In this document: positions 31,734 through 39,570 of the stretch, piece by piece
Layout of the letters: every line of letters starts with the position of its first letter
Numbering within the stretch: position 1 is the stretch's first letter
DNA from: Streptomyces tauricus
GTDB lineage: Bacteria; Actinomycetota; Actinomycetes; Streptomycetales; Streptomycetaceae
Reading direction: 5' to 3'
NCBI RefSeq assembly: GCF_014650955.1
Contig: NZ_BMVY01000021.1
Location: 93,624-157,623, forward strand
DNA: 64,000 bases
The notes under the pieces: model-generated
Seen by the model: only the letters and a program-made list of their open reading frames with translations
Databases searched by the model: none
Told to the model about the DNA's origin: nothing
Position numbers and translations under genes: made by a program

Positions 31734-32884
31734 GGCCGTACGAGATTCCGCAGATCGGCGAAACGGCGGTCGCCGATTCCGTTCACCTCGCGCAGCTCGT
31801 CGACCGTACGGAAGCCGCCGTGCCGACCGCGGTAGTCGATGATGTGCTGCGCCAGCACAGGGCCGACACCCGGCAGCGTGTCCAGCTGTTCCAGAGTGGC
31901 CGTGTTGAGGGCGACTGGAACGACCGCGGCGGAGGCGGCCCCACCGGGAGCCACGACACCCGGACCCCCCGGACCTCCCGGACCTCCCGGACCTCCCGGA
32001 CGTCCCGGCGTCCCCGGCGCTCCCGGCGCTCCCGGTCCCGCCGCCGACGACGCCCCGACCACCACCTGCTCACCGTCCACCAGGAAACGCGCCCGGTTGA
32101 GGCCTTCGGTGTCGGTGCCCGGACGCACCCCGCCCGCGGCTTTCAGCGCGTCGGCGACCCGGGAACCGGCCGGCAGCCGATGGACACCCGGTTCACGCAC
32201 CTTGCCGCTGACGTCCACCACGAGTGCCGTGGGGACCGCGCCCGCAGGCGCCCCGGCGGCAGCGGTGGTCCCGGCCGCCGCCTTCTGGCCGGCCGCGCCC
32301 CCCTCCTCGTACGGAACAGCGGCCCGAACGATCTCCGGAGCCCGCACCGGCTGCGTACGCCCCGACCAGAAGTGCTGTACGGCGAGGACCGCCGCGACGA
32401 CCAGCACCACGGCGAGCGCGGCCACGCTCCTGCGTTCCAGACCGCACCTGGACTGAAGCCACAGCGGCATCCGCTCCCGGACGGCGAGCCCGGCCCGCCG
32501 CCGCCACGCGGGCCGGGCAGCAACCGGACCGTCGGACTCCCCGAGCACCCCATCAGCAACCGAGGCCCGCGCCTCGGCCTGAGCGACGACTTGCGTTTCG
32601 GCTTCGTCCCTCGCCCCACCCGCACCCCACTCCCCCGGCGGCCCATGCCGCAACTCCCCGCGCACCCTCTCCCGTTCAGGCCCAGGACCGGGCCCAGGAC
32701 CGAAGAGTGTCTCCGCGCGCAGGCGCAGCGTCTCCGCCGAGGTTTCTCGGCGCCGGGACCTGTCGTGGTGGAGCCGGCGGCGGTGTCGTGCACGAACGTC
32801 GGAGGCCGGGCCGCGGCCCGGTCCACTGGTGGCTGTCGTGGTCCGTGAAGCTGATCGAAGTGGCATGGGACGAGAATCGGGCAC
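31730..32884 (-). CDS. comEA: ComEA-type DNA-binding protein with collagen-like linker
   Basis: A 384-residue protein. It has a long, charged, low-complexity cytoplasmic N-terminus (about 160 residues), one membrane segment (SVAALAVVLVVAAVLAVQHFW), a SLBB-like domain (ALVVDVSGKVREPGVHRLPAGS), a collagen-like Gly-Pro linker (GAPGTPGRPGGPGGPGGP) and a C-terminal helix-hairpin-helix pair (LNTATLEQLDTLPGVGPVLA, FRTVDELREVNGIGDRR). ComEA binds incoming double-stranded DNA outside the membrane and hands it to ComEC, the next gene. The N-terminal cytoplasmic extension is much longer than in Bacillus ComEA. GTG 32884 was taken as start; ATG 32866 is an alternative. Confidence 0.92.
31961..32037 (-). 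repeat. 9-bp tandem repeat encoding the collagen-like linker of ComEA
   Basis: Successive CGGACCTCC-type 9-base units (with CGGCGCTCC and CGGCGTCCC variants) encode GPG/GAP/GTP triplets between the SLBB-like and helix-hairpin-helix domains. Three central units are exact copies. Confidence 0.85.
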
Positions 32885-32935
32885 CAGAGCCCATCCCCGA
32901 TGATCTTGCTCAATTCCCGTGGATTACCACCCGGT

Positions 32936-32944
32936 TGTGGATAA
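32936..32944 (-). promoter_or_regulatory. Single DnaA-box-like nonamer upstream of comEA
   Basis: The complement reads TTATCCACA, the classical strong DnaA box. It is in the 148-bp gap upstream of comEA. There is one copy only, so it may be chance or a DnaA-regulated promoter element rather than an origin. Confidence 0.3.
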
Positions 32945-33032
32945 CTCCACCACCCGCCCGAGTCGGAGCACGACTCAGAACACCCACTCCCCACACAAGC
33001 CCGCACACCAGCCCGCACACCGGCAGGACATC

Positions 33033-33878
33033 TCACCGAGGTGAGACAACCGCCCCCAGCAGCCCCGGCCCCGTGTGCGCCCCGATCACCGCTCCGACCT
33101 CGCTCACGTGCAGTTCGGCCAGCCCGGGAACCCGTACTCTCAGCCGTTCCGCGAGCGCCGAGGCTCGGTCGGGGGCGGCGAGATGGTGGACGGCGATGTC
33201 GACCTGGGCGCTCCCGGCCCGTTCGGCCACGATCTCTTCGAGGCGGGCGATCGCCTTGGTGGCGGTCCGCACCTTCTCCCGGAGCTCGATGCGCCCGCCG
33301 TCCAGTTCGAGCAGCGGTTTGACGGCCAGCGCGGAACCGAGCAACGCCTGCGCCGCCCCGATCCGTCCGCCCCGGCGGAGGTAGTCGAGGGTGTCGACGT
33401 AGAAGTAGGCGTAGGTGCCCGCGGCCCGTTTCTCCGCCGCTGTGACCGCTTCGTCGACCGTGCCGCTGGCCTCCGCGGACTCGGCGGCCGCCAGTGCGCA
33501 GAAGCCGAGGGCCATCGCGACCATCCCGGTGTCCACCACGCGCACGGGCACGGGAGCCTCGCGTGCGGCGAGGACCGCCGCGTCATAGGTGCCCGAGAAC
33601 TCGGAGGACAGATGCAGCGAGACGATGCCGGTGGCGCCGGACTCGGCGACGCGGCGGTAGGTCTCGGCGAAGACCTCGGGGCTGGGCCGGGAGGTGGTGA
33701 CGGACCGCCGCTTCTGCAGGGCGAGGGCCAGGGAGCGGGCCGAGATCTCGGTGCCCTCTTCGAGCGCCTGGTCGCCGAGGACCACGGTCAGGGGCACCGC
33801 GGTGATGCCGTGGCGCTCCATCGTCCGCGGCGGCAGGTAGGCCGTTGAATCGGTGACGATCGCGACATGGCGGGACAT
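33033..33878 (-). CDS. DegV family fatty-acid-binding protein
   Basis: A 281-residue protein with the DegV pattern: VAIVTDSTAYLPP at the start, VPLTVVLGDQAL, SVTTSRPSPEVFAETYRRV with the conserved TSxPS serine/threonine loop, and SLHLSSEFSGTYDAA. DegV/FakB proteins bind a single fatty acid and present it to a fatty-acid kinase (FakA). A FakA partner gene is not in the window. It lies upstream of comEA on the same strand with a 148-bp gap. Confidence 0.93.
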   Translation of the reverse strand: MSRHVAIVTDSTAYLPPRTMERHGITAVPLTVVLGDQALEEGTEISARSLALALQKRRSVTTSRPSPEVFAETYRRVAESGATGIVSLHLSSEFSGTYDAAVLAAREAPVPVRVVDTGMVAMALGFCALAAAESAEASGTVDEAVTAAEKRAAGTYAYFYVDTLDYLRRGGRIGAAQALLGSALAVKPLLELDGGRIELREKVRTATKAIARLEEIVAERAGSAQVDIAVHHLAAPDRASALAERLRVRVPGLAELHVSEVGAVIGAHTGPGLLGAVVSPR

Positions 33879-33950
33879 GAGCTGGAGATTACCTGTCAGT
33901 GGACGTGGAAGGCAGCCCGGCCCCTGCCGCCCGCTGCCGGACCGGCGGTA

Positions 33951-34757
33951 TCAAGTCGTGCTCTCCGGGCGGGGCTTCTTCTCCCAAGGGTAGGCGGCCC
34001 GCTGCCTGGGTGCGTCGATCGCGGCCCGGGTGGGCTCCTCGGCCTTACGCGCCTCGGGGTTGTCCGGCCAGGTCTGCTGGTCGGCGGTGGCGGCGCTCGG
34101 CGCCTCCGGCCAAGGCGGCGGAGAAGCGGCGCCGGCCGGGTCCGCCCTCCGCGTGGGAGACGGGCCCGACGTCCCCGTGGGAGACGGGTCGGACGCCCGC
34201 GTGGGAGACGGTTCCGTCGTCCAGTGCCGAAGCGCGCCCGCCTCCATGTCGATCTGCGTGCTCAGCGAGTCCAGGTCGTCGCCGCCGAAACGCTGGGCAC
34301 GGTCGCGTGCCGCCCAGCGCAGTGCGTCGGCCGATTTCGTTATCTGCTCCGTGCGCTCCCGCAGCGCGGGCAGCCGCTCGGCGAGGCGCGCCCTGTCCGG
34401 TTCGCGCTCCAGCCGCTTCAACTCGCCGTCCAGCTCATGGCCGTGCGCGCTGAGGCGGTCGAAGAGCGCCAGTGACTCCTTCAGCGACTCGTCCTCGCCG
34501 ACGCCCGCCTGCAGCGCCTCCTGGGTGGCCCGCATCGACGTGCGCAGGGAGAGACGCAGTTGAGCGAGCTGGCCCAGGGCTCCCGGCTGGGCGAAGGTCT
34601 TCGCCTTGAGTGTGGAGTCCTCCACCGTGCGGCGGGCCTGGGCGACGGTGCGGTCCACGCCCCGCTTCGCGGCGCCGACCACCTTCACCGTGGCGTAGAT
34701 GCCCAGTGCCACGAACAGCAAGAAGATCACCGCCACGATGGCGACCACGGCTTCCAT
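33951..34757 (-). CDS. Membrane-anchored coiled-coil protein of unknown function
   Basis: A 268-residue protein starting MEAVVAIVAVIFLLFVALGI. One N-terminal membrane segment (about residues 4-26) is followed by a long helical region (about 30-165, RGVDRTVAQARRTVEDSTLKA to RTEQITKSADALRWAARDR), likely coiled coil, and a Pro/Ser/Thr-rich tail. The tail contains near-repeats of (S/T)xPSPT encoded by CGTGGGAGACGG-like DNA repeats at 34155-34215. The C-terminal YPWEKKPRPESTT is polar. No named family was recognised. It lies between leuS and degV on the same strand. Confidence 0.75.
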   Translation of the reverse strand: MEAVVAIVAVIFLLFVALGIYATVKVVGAAKRGVDRTVAQARRTVEDSTLKAKTFAQPGALGQLAQLRLSLRTSMRATQEALQAGVGEDESLKESLALFDRLSAHGHELDGELKRLEREPDRARLAERLPALRERTEQITKSADALRWAARDRAQRFGGDDLDSLSTQIDMEAGALRHWTTEPSPTRASDPSPTGTSGPSPTRRADPAGAASPPPWPEAPSAATADQQTWPDNPEARKAEEPTRAAIDAPRQRAAYPWEKKPRPESTT

Positions 34758-34969
34758 GACGGTCCTCTCGGTGCTGCGTCCAGTGCGTGCGGGCTCGTGC
34801 ACGCACGTGTGGGCCCTTTCACCGTAAACGGAAAAAGCAGGCCGAGGGTTCCAGCGGAACCCCCAACCTGCCCGTAGGGGACTACCCCGAGCCGCGCCGC
34901 ACAGGGCGCCGCCCGCCGCCCCCCACCCCACGACGATGGTCCGTACCTACGCCGGGACGTGCCGCGTAC

Positions 34970-37855
34970 CTACGCCGGGACGATGTTCACCAGCTTCGGC
35001 GCCCGCACGATCACCTTGCGGATGCCCGCCCCGTCCAGCGCCGCGACCACCTTGTCGTCGGCCAGCGCCACCTTCTCCAGCTCCTCGTCCGAGATCGACG
35101 GGGAGACCTCCAGGCGCGCCTTGACCTTGCCCTTGATCTGCACGACGCAGGTCACGCTCTCGTCGACGGCGTACGCCGGGTCGGCGACCGGGAAGTCCCG
35201 GTGGACGACCGAGTCGGCGTGGCCCAGCTTGCGCCACAGCTCCTCGGCGATGTGCGGGGCCAGCGGCGCGACCAGCAGCACCAGCGACTCGGCCACGCTG
35301 CGCGGGACGGGACCGCCCGTCTTCGTCAGGTGGTTGTTCAGCTCGGTGACCTTGGCGATGGCGGTGTTGAAGCGCAGGCCCTCCAGGTCCTGGCGTACGC
35401 CGTCGATCGCCTTGTGCAGGGCGCGCAGGGTGTCCGTGTCGATGTCGGCGTCAGCGGTGTCGACGACCGTGACATCACCGGTGCCCTCGTCGACGACGTT
35501 GCGCCACAGCCGCTGCAGCAGCCTGAACTGGCCCACCACCGCGCGCGTGTCCCACGGCCGCGACACGTCCAGGGGGCCCATCGCCATCTCGTACAGGCGC
35601 AGGGTGTCCGCCCCGTACTCGGCGCAGATCTCGTCCGGAGTGACCGCGTTCTTCAGGGACTTGCCCATCTTGCCCAGCAGCCGGGAGACCTTCTCGCCCT
35701 GGTGGTAGAAGGCGCCGTCGCGCTCCTCCACCTCGGCGGCCGGGACGGCGATGCCACGGCTGTCGCGGTACACGAAGGCCTGGATCATGCCCTGGTTGTA
35801 CAGCTTGTGGAACGGCTCCGCGGAGGAGATGTGCCCCAGGTCGAACAGCACCTTGGACCAGAAACGCGCGTACAGCAGGTGCAGTACGGCGTGTTCGGCG
35901 CCGCCGACGTACAGGTCGACGCCGCCGTGCGGCTGGCCCTCGCGCGGGCCCATCCAGTACCGCTCGATCTCCGGGTCGACCAGCTTCTCGGAGTTGTGCG
36001 GGTCCAGGTAGCGCAGTTCGTACCAGCAGGAACCGGCCCAGTTGGGCATGGTGTTGGTCTCGCGGCGGTACGCGCGCGTGCCGCGGCCGTCGCCCAGGTC
36101 CAGCTCGACGTGGACCCAGTCCTCGTTGCGGGACAGCGGGGTCTCCGGGGACGTGTTCGCGTCGTCCGGGTCGAAGGTGCGCGGCGAGTAGTCCTCGACC
36201 TCCGGCAGCTCCAGGGGCAGCATCGACTCGGGCAGCGGGTGGGCGACGCCGTCCTCGTCGTAGACGATCGGGAAGGGCTCGCCCCAGTAGCGCTGGCGGC
36301 TGAACAGCCAGTCGCGCAGCCGGAAGTTGACGGTGCCGCGGCCGACGTCCTTGCCCTCCAGCCATTCGGTGATGCGCGCCTTGGCCTCGGTGACGCCCAG
36401 GCCGTCCAGCGAGATGTCGCCGTTCGCGGAGTTGATGATCTTCGCGTCGTACGAGCCGAACGCGTTCTCCCAGGTCGAGGTGTCCGTGCCGCGTCCGTCC
36501 GTCGGCTCGACGACGCACACGATCGGCAGCTCGAAGGCGCGCGCGAACTCGAAGTCGCGCTGGTCGCCCGCGGGAACCGCCATGATCGCGCCGGTGCCGT
36601 AGCCCATCAGGACGTAGTCGGCGATGAAGACGGGGACCTGTTCGCCGTTGACCGGATTGGTCGCGTACGAGCCGGTGAAGACGCCCGTCTTGTCCTTGGC
36701 CTCGGCCTGCCGCTCGACGTCCGACTTGGAGGCGGCCTGCGCGCGGTAGGCGGCGACGGCCTCGGCGGGGGTGGCGTGGCCGCCCGTCCAGACGTCGTGG
36801 GTGCCCTCGGGCCATACGGCCGGGGTGAACTTCTCGACCAGCGGGTGCTCGGGGGCCAGCACCATGTAGGTCGCGCCGAACAGGGTGTCCGGGCGGGTGG
36901 TGAAGACGGAGATGGCGTCGCCGTCGATCGGGAAGTCGACGCGGGCACCCTCGGAGCGGCCGATCCAGTTGCGCTGCTGCAGCTTGATGGCCTCGGGCCA
37001 GTCCAGCGCGTCCAGGTCGTCCAGCAGTCGGTCGGCGTACGCGGTGATGCGCATGTTCCACTGGCGCAGCTTGGCCTTGAAGACGGGGAAGTTGCCGCGC
37101 TCGGAGCGGCCGTCGGCGGTGACCTCCTCGTTCGCCAGGACCGTGCCCAGGCCGGGACACCAGTTGACGGGCGCCTCGGAGGCGTACGCCAGCCGGTACT
37201 CGGACAGGACGTCCGCGCGCTCGGTATGAGTCAGCTCACTCCAGATACGTCCGCCGGGCAGCGCGCGTTCACCGCTCTCGAACTGCGCGACCAGTTCGGC
37301 GACCGGACGGGCCCGGCCGGCCTCGGTGTCGTACCAGGAGTTGAAGATCTGCAGGAAGATCCACTGGGTCCACTTGTAGTAGTCCGGGTCGATCGTCGCG
37401 AAGGACCGGCGCTTGTCGTGGCCCAGGCCCAGGCGGCGCAGCTGGGACTTCATGTTGCCGATGGCCGCCTCGGTGGTGATCCGAGGGTGCTCGCCCGTCG
37501 ACACCGCGTGCTGCTCGGCGGGCAGGCCGAAGGCGTCGAAACCCAGGGTGTGCAGGACGTTGTGACCGGTCATGCGCTGGTACCTGGCGGTCACATCGGT
37601 GGCGATGTAGCCCAGCGGATGCCCGACGTGCAGGCCCGCACCGGAGGGGTACGGGAACATGTCCATGATGAACTTCTTGGGCTTGGCGACCACCGCGGGG
37701 TCGCCCGCCAGGTCACCGCTCGGGTTCGGCGCCTCGTACGTGCCCTCGGCGTCCCAGAAGTCCTGCCAGCGTGCCTCGATGTCGGCGGCCAGCGCGGCCG
37801 TGTACCGGTGCGGCGCGGCCACCTCGGAGGCGGCAGCGGTGTTCGTCTCGCTCAT
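34970..37855 (-). CDS. leuS: Leucyl-tRNA synthetase
   Basis: A 961-residue class Ia synthetase. The HIGH-type motif is present in PYPSGAGLHVGHPLGY and the KMSKS-type loop as LGKMGKSLKN (MGKS variant). The CP1 editing domain (VFTTRPDTLFGATYMVLAPEHPLV, TGAIMAVPAGDQRDFEFA) and the C-terminal anticodon-binding region are complete. It charges tRNA-Leu and hydrolyses mischarged species. ATG 37855 (MSETNTAAASEV) was chosen. The frame is open further upstream, but that DNA carries a leader peptide and terminator in another frame. Expression is probably controlled by leucine-dependent attenuation, as described for the leader elements. Confidence 0.97.
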   Translation of the reverse strand: MSETNTAAASEVAAPHRYTAALAADIEARWQDFWDAEGTYEAPNPSGDLAGDPAVVAKPKKFIMDMFPYPSGAGLHVGHPLGYIATDVTARYQRMTGHNVLHTLGFDAFGLPAEQHAVSTGEHPRITTEAAIGNMKSQLRRLGLGHDKRRSFATIDPDYYKWTQWIFLQIFNSWYDTEAGRARPVAELVAQFESGERALPGGRIWSELTHTERADVLSEYRLAYASEAPVNWCPGLGTVLANEEVTADGRSERGNFPVFKAKLRQWNMRITAYADRLLDDLDALDWPEAIKLQQRNWIGRSEGARVDFPIDGDAISVFTTRPDTLFGATYMVLAPEHPLVEKFTPAVWPEGTHDVWTGGHATPAEAVAAYRAQAASKSDVERQAEAKDKTGVFTGSYATNPVNGEQVPVFIADYVLMGYGTGAIMAVPAGDQRDFEFARAFELPIVCVVEPTDGRGTDTSTWENAFGSYDAKIINSANGDISLDGLGVTEAKARITEWLEGKDVGRGTVNFRLRDWLFSRQRYWGEPFPIVYDEDGVAHPLPESMLPLELPEVEDYSPRTFDPDDANTSPETPLSRNEDWVHVELDLGDGRGTRAYRRETNTMPNWAGSCWYELRYLDPHNSEKLVDPEIERYWMGPREGQPHGGVDLYVGGAEHAVLHLLYARFWSKVLFDLGHISSAEPFHKLYNQGMIQAFVYRDSRGIAVPAAEVEERDGAFYHQGEKVSRLLGKMGKSLKNAVTPDEICAEYGADTLRLYEMAMGPLDVSRPWDTRAVVGQFRLLQRLWRNVVDEGTGDVTVVDTADADIDTDTLRALHKAIDGVRQDLEGLRFNTAIAKVTELNNHLTKTGGPVPRSVAESLVLLVAPLAPHIAEELWRKLGHADSVVHRDFPVADPAYAVDESVTCVVQIKGKVKARLEVSPSISDEELEKVALADDKVVAALDGAGIRKVIVRAPKLVNIVPA

Positions 37856-37904
37856 GATCCTCAAAGCTCCATCGATCGTCTCTGCCAGCGGACTTTCGGA
37901 AATG

Positions 37905-37928
37905 AAAAAACCCCTCGCACAGGAGGGG
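37905..37928 (-). terminator. Attenuator terminator in the leuS leader
   Basis: On the coding strand CCCCTC (complement of 37923-37928) and GAGGGG (complement of 37911-37916) form a 6-bp stem with a 6-base loop. It is followed directly by six T residues (complement of 37905-37910), a classic rho-independent layout that is rare in this GC-rich genome. It lies 49 bases upstream of the leuS ATG and downstream of the leader peptide stop, where an attenuator is expected. Confidence 0.8.
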
Positions 37929-37942
37929 GCGCCGCGCCGATT

Positions 37943-37967
37943 CCGGTCGCGGTTTTCCGACGACCGG
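37943..37967 (-). promoter_or_regulatory. Hairpin between leader peptide and attenuator of leuS
   Basis: Arms CCGGTCG and CGACCGG (37943-37949 and 37961-37967) extend inward with a CGG/CCG pairing around TTTT. It begins only seven bases after the leader peptide stop. This fits a pause or anti-anti-terminator stem whose formation depends on ribosome position. Mutual exclusivity with the terminator was not modelled. Confidence 0.55.
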
Positions 37968-37973
37968 GTGTGA

Positions 37974-38012
37974 TCAGCGCGGCTCGCTAAGCAGAAGGCG
38001 TACGGCACGCAT
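37974..38012 (-). CDS. Leucine leader peptide of leuS (12 aa, MRAVRLLLSEPR)
   Basis: ATG 38012 to TGA 37974 encodes MRAVRLLLSEPR. Three consecutive leucine codons, CTT-CTG-CTT, stand in the middle. CTT is a rare leucine codon in this GC-rich genome, so ribosomes would stall when charged tRNA-Leu is short. A hairpin and then a U-tailed terminator follow, upstream of leuS. This is the arrangement of ribosome-mediated transcription attenuation. No Shine-Dalgarno site precedes the ATG. Instead a -10-like TACCCT lies six bases upstream, so the mRNA is probably leaderless. Confidence 0.8.
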   Translation of the reverse strand: MRAVRLLLSEPR

Positions 38013-38018
38013 GGCGTC

Positions 38019-38024
38019 AGGGTA
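38019..38024 (-). promoter_or_regulatory. -10 element of the leuS leader promoter
   Basis: TACCCT (complement of 38019-38024) matches TANNNT and is exactly six bases before the leader ATG, so transcription would begin at the A of that ATG. No good -35 is visible 16-18 bases further up. Confidence 0.5.
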
Positions 38025-38274
38025 CCGCAGCGGCCGAGCGGGCCGCGACGCGCTTTCGGCTACGCTCCGGCACTGAGTGTCGCTCCCCGCGCCGCGTCGG
38101 CAAACGCTGGACAAAAGTCAAAGGTTACTTCGCGTAAGGGCCGCTAAGGGACATCACAGCTCCCTCACCGCCCTTTGATAACAGCGATATAACTCAAACC
38201 TCGTACTCCTCGGTATGCGCCGACCTAGAGTGCGGCAGCGGGACCGCTTTCCCGAACTGTTCGGAGTTGCCCCC

Positions 38275-39570
38275 ATGAACTCTCGCCGCAACAACAGCAC
38301 GCTCTCCCAGCCGAGTCGCTCGGTCCAGGGCGGAGTGATGGCTGCCGTTCTGCTGCTCATACCCGTGAGCGTCGTCGTCGGAGGTGACGCGTTCCGTGAC
38401 TTCATCAACTTCGGCGCGGGCGTGCTGTCCCTCGTCGCCCTGACCTGCTCGGTCCTGTGGGGACTCGTCGCCACCGACCGCGTCTTCCTCAACACCCGCC
38501 AGCGCCTGATAGCCCAGGCCGTGCACCGCACGACCGCGGTGAGCTCGGTCGGCTTCCTGGTCCTGCACGTCACGGTCAAGCTCTTCCTCGACCACGTCTC
38601 CGCGATCGCGGTCTTCGTCCCCTTCGGCCTCGGTGTCACCGGCACGGGCCAGCTCATCGGATTCGGCACCCTGGCCGGCCTCCTGATGATCCTCACCGCG
38701 CTCACCGGCGCCCTGCGCAGCAGGTTCGCGTCCCCCGCGGAGGTCGCCGCCCGCTGGCGCGCGGTGCACATGCTGGCCTACCCCGCCTGGTGCGCGGCCC
38801 TGGTCCACGGCCTCTTCGCGGGCCGCGAGGCCAAGCCGGTCTTCGTGATCCTCTACAGCCTCTCCCTGGTCGCCGTCATGGGAGCACTCGGCCTGCGTGC
38901 GGCCCCCCTGTCGTTCAAGCGGAAGTTCGCCAAGCGCGTGCTGGCCCTGCTCGACAACGGCAACAACAGGTCCTTCCGCGAGGAGCCCCCGGCACGCCGT
39001 GCCGCGGAGGCCCCGCGGGGCGGCGGCGGCCGGCCGGGCTTCCCCGACCAGCCGATCCCCCAGCAGCGTTCCGGTGCACGGGACACCGGGGCCTTCCCGG
39101 CCGCCGGGTCGTTCACGGACACCGGCTCGCTCACCGACACCGGCGGTTTCGCGGCCGCCTACCGGGCCGTCTCCAGCACGCCGCGCGTCCAGGAGCCGAT
39201 GATTCCCGAGGCGACCCGGCCCATGCAGATGCCGATCGACATGCAGCCCACCGAGGCGATGCCGCGCGTCGACGGAAACACCGGCACCCGCTGGCCGGCC
39301 CCGTCCCCGCCGCTGTACGAGGCCCCGCCGCGCACCGACGGGCCCAACTACGACACGGGCACCTTCAGCCCCGTGTCCTACGACACTCCCCCGCCGGGCG
39401 CCTCGTACGGCGGAAGTGACTTGTACAACACCGGTGAGACGAACGACCCCCTCGGTACGTACAACCCGAATGACACGTACAACAGCGGTCCCGCCACTGA
39501 AACGCTGCCCGGTTCCTACGAGGCACCGAGCAACGGCGAACCCTGGAACGCGCCTTCCGGAGGCTTTTAG
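38275..39570 (+). CDS. Ferric-reductase-like heme membrane protein with long disordered tail
   Basis: A 431-residue protein. Residues about 20-235 contain roughly six membrane segments with the layout of a ferric-reductase-like/cytochrome-b domain. Paired histidines suit two hemes: VHRTTAVSS and FLVLHVTVKLFLDH on early helices, then RAVHMLAYPAWCAALVHGLF. The last 180 residues are a polar Gly/Pro/Tyr-rich tail (SYDTPPPGASYGGSDLYNTG). No FAD or NAD domain is fused, so reducing power must come from another protein. The stop TAG overlaps the GTG start of the NuoF-like gene by one base (TAGTG), so the two are made together. Confidence 0.8.
   Translation: MNSRRNNSTLSQPSRSVQGGVMAAVLLLIPVSVVVGGDAFRDFINFGAGVLSLVALTCSVLWGLVATDRVFLNTRQRLIAQAVHRTTAVSSVGFLVLHVTVKLFLDHVSAIAVFVPFGLGVTGTGQLIGFGTLAGLLMILTALTGALRSRFASPAEVAARWRAVHMLAYPAWCAALVHGLFAGREAKPVFVILYSLSLVAVMGALGLRAAPLSFKRKFAKRVLALLDNGNNRSFREEPPARRAAEAPRGGGGRPGFPDQPIPQQRSGARDTGAFPAAGSFTDTGSLTDTGGFAAAYRAVSSTPRVQEPMIPEATRPMQMPIDMQPTEAMPRVDGNTGTRWPAPSPPLYEAPPRTDGPNYDTGTFSPVSYDTPPPGASYGGSDLYNTGETNDPLGTYNPNDTYNSGPATETLPGSYEAPSNGEPWNAPSGGF

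Larger units (their letters stand above)
37856..38274. other. leuS leader and the divergent upstream region of the heme protein gene
   Basis: The first part (37856-38024, minus) is the leuS leader with terminator, pause hairpin, leader peptide and -10. The second part (about 38025-38274) serves the plus-strand heme protein. It contains AT-rich TTTGATAACAGCGATATAAC (38174-38193) and CCTAGAGTGCGG, either of which may belong to a promoter, but I could not assign a confident -35/-10 pair. No additional coding frame is convincing. Confidence 0.6.

Noticed and set aside
32936..32944. Replication origin
   Set aside because: Only one DnaA-box-like nonamer is present, with no cluster and no dnaA, dnaN or gyrase genes nearby.
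37856..38024. T-box riboswitch upstream of leuS
   Set aside because: There is no T-box sequence or specifier-loop arrangement. The Leu-codon leader peptide and terminator explain the region more simply.
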